The notes beneath the pieces were generated by a model. The model searched no databases and was not told where the DNA came from. It saw only the letters and a program-made list of their open reading frames with translations. DNA of 64,000 nucleotides from Azospirillum sp051124815 (GTDB lineage Bacteria > Pseudomonadota > Alphaproteobacteria > Azospirillales > Azospirillaceae), in contig NZ_CP118485.1 of the NCBI RefSeq assembly GCF_051124815.1, positions 1,860,001 through 1,924,000 of the forward strand, given 5' to 3'. Of this stretch, positions 63,725-64,000 are shown piece by piece; the first letter of the stretch is position 1; the number at the start of each line of letters is the position of its first letter. Both the position numbers and the translations under genes were made by a program.

Positions 63725-64000
63725 GTTTCGCCCACACCCTTCAGGCGCTGGTGGTGATGGCGCTGTGGGGGCTGAATTTCGTCGTGGCGAAATGGGCGCT
63801 GGCCGAATTCCCGCCGCTGTTCGTGATGTTCCTGCGCTTCGCCCTGGTGGCGGTGCTGATCATCCCGTTCTTCCGCGTGCCGCGTGACAAGCTGTGGAAG
63901 ATCGCGCTGTTGTCGGTGACGCTGGGCAGCATCCATTTCCCGATGATGTTCACAGGGCTGCAGGGGATCGACGCCGCCACCGCCTCGCTGGCGGCGCAGG
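63721..64000 (+). CDS. EamA/DMT-family transporter, N-terminal part (runs off the right edge)
   Basis: First 93 residues only. MSFAHTLQALVVMALWGLNFVVAKWALAEFPPLFVMFLRFALVAVLIIPFF is the EamA start (WGLNFVxxK). At least three hydrophobic segments are visible. Overlaps uup by 4 bp. Substrate unknown. Confidence 0.85.
   Translation, partial: MSFAHTLQALVVMALWGLNFVVAKWALAEFPPLFVMFLRFALVAVLIIPFFRVPRDKLWKIALLSVTLGSIHFPMMFTGLQGIDAATASLAAQ

Overview
The window is a GC-rich (clearly above 60 %) chromosomal segment with dense, short-gapped genes on both strands and GC-biased third codon positions. The gene set points to an alphaproteobacterium of the Rhodospirillales, most like Azospirillum or a close relative: a MutL with the endonuclease motif, an NDUFA12-type complex I protein, a DUF2155 protein next to an MlaD protein, a cysE/Rrf2/cysteine-desulfurase block, an OFA-family oxalate/formate antiporter, and many chemotaxis, LuxR-type and cyclic-di-GMP genes. 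The genus is an inference from product types and gene order, not from a database search. Most of the window is housekeeping. I see no phage, insertion sequence, CRISPR array or rRNA operon. Layout: 1-4 kb, the start of a prmA-like gene, an unknown protein and a UvrD/PcrA helicase. 4-6.2 kb, two orphan LuxR-type response regulators. 6.2-10.3 kb, poorly characterised genes (alpha/beta-hydrolase-like, YccF, DUF3095, PilZ-like). 10.4-13 kb, mutL and a mazEF-like pair. 13-18.5 kb, an NAD(P)-binding protein divergent from an HxlR regulator, a GH13 trehalose-synthase-like enzyme and oxlT, with two good inverted repeats in the long upstream regions. 18.5-27.6 kb, rluB-rsmD divergent from tadA, a soluble chemoreceptor with two near-identical PAS repeats, an MNT-HEPN pair, purD divergent from xseA, and pyrC. 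27.8-33.1 kb, a Lys/Thr-rich periplasmic protein, hisS and a divergent bifunctional penicillin-binding protein. 33-38 kb, an MFS carrier and LysR regulator chained by ATGA overlap to a vapBC pair, then a Nudix hydrolase and an EAL phosphodiesterase. 38-45.4 kb, a Na/Pi cotransporter, ychF, pth, rplY, then NDUFA12, mlaD, a small lipoprotein, DUF2155 and a serine hydrolase. 45.7-50.7 kb, a sulfur block: cysE, an IscR-like regulator, a cysteine desulfurase, an HscB-like protein with a broken HPD motif, ferredoxin and mnmA. 50.8-64 kb, a CAT-anticodon tRNA with clear promoter and terminator, another toxin-antitoxin pair, a REC-GGDEF cyclase divergent from an AcoR-like sigma-54 activator, a fused 5-oxoprolinase, a GNAT protein, a TerB-J protein, an unknown membrane protein, uup and the start of an EamA-family exporter gene. 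How the genes work together: uvrD and mutL suggest mismatch repair without MutH. The sulfur block links cysteine synthesis, persulfide formation, Fe-S sensing and tRNA thiolation, but lacks iscU, iscA and hscA. hisS, tadA, pth, rplY, rluB, rsmD, mnmA and the tRNA are a translation-heavy set. There are four small toxin-antitoxin pairs (12.4, 22.8, 35.8 and 51.1 kb). I found no single obviously new multi-gene system. The most unusual items are the HscB-like protein, the duplicated-PAS receptor, the divergent penicillin-binding protein, the DUF3095 cyclase-like protein and the atypical response regulator.
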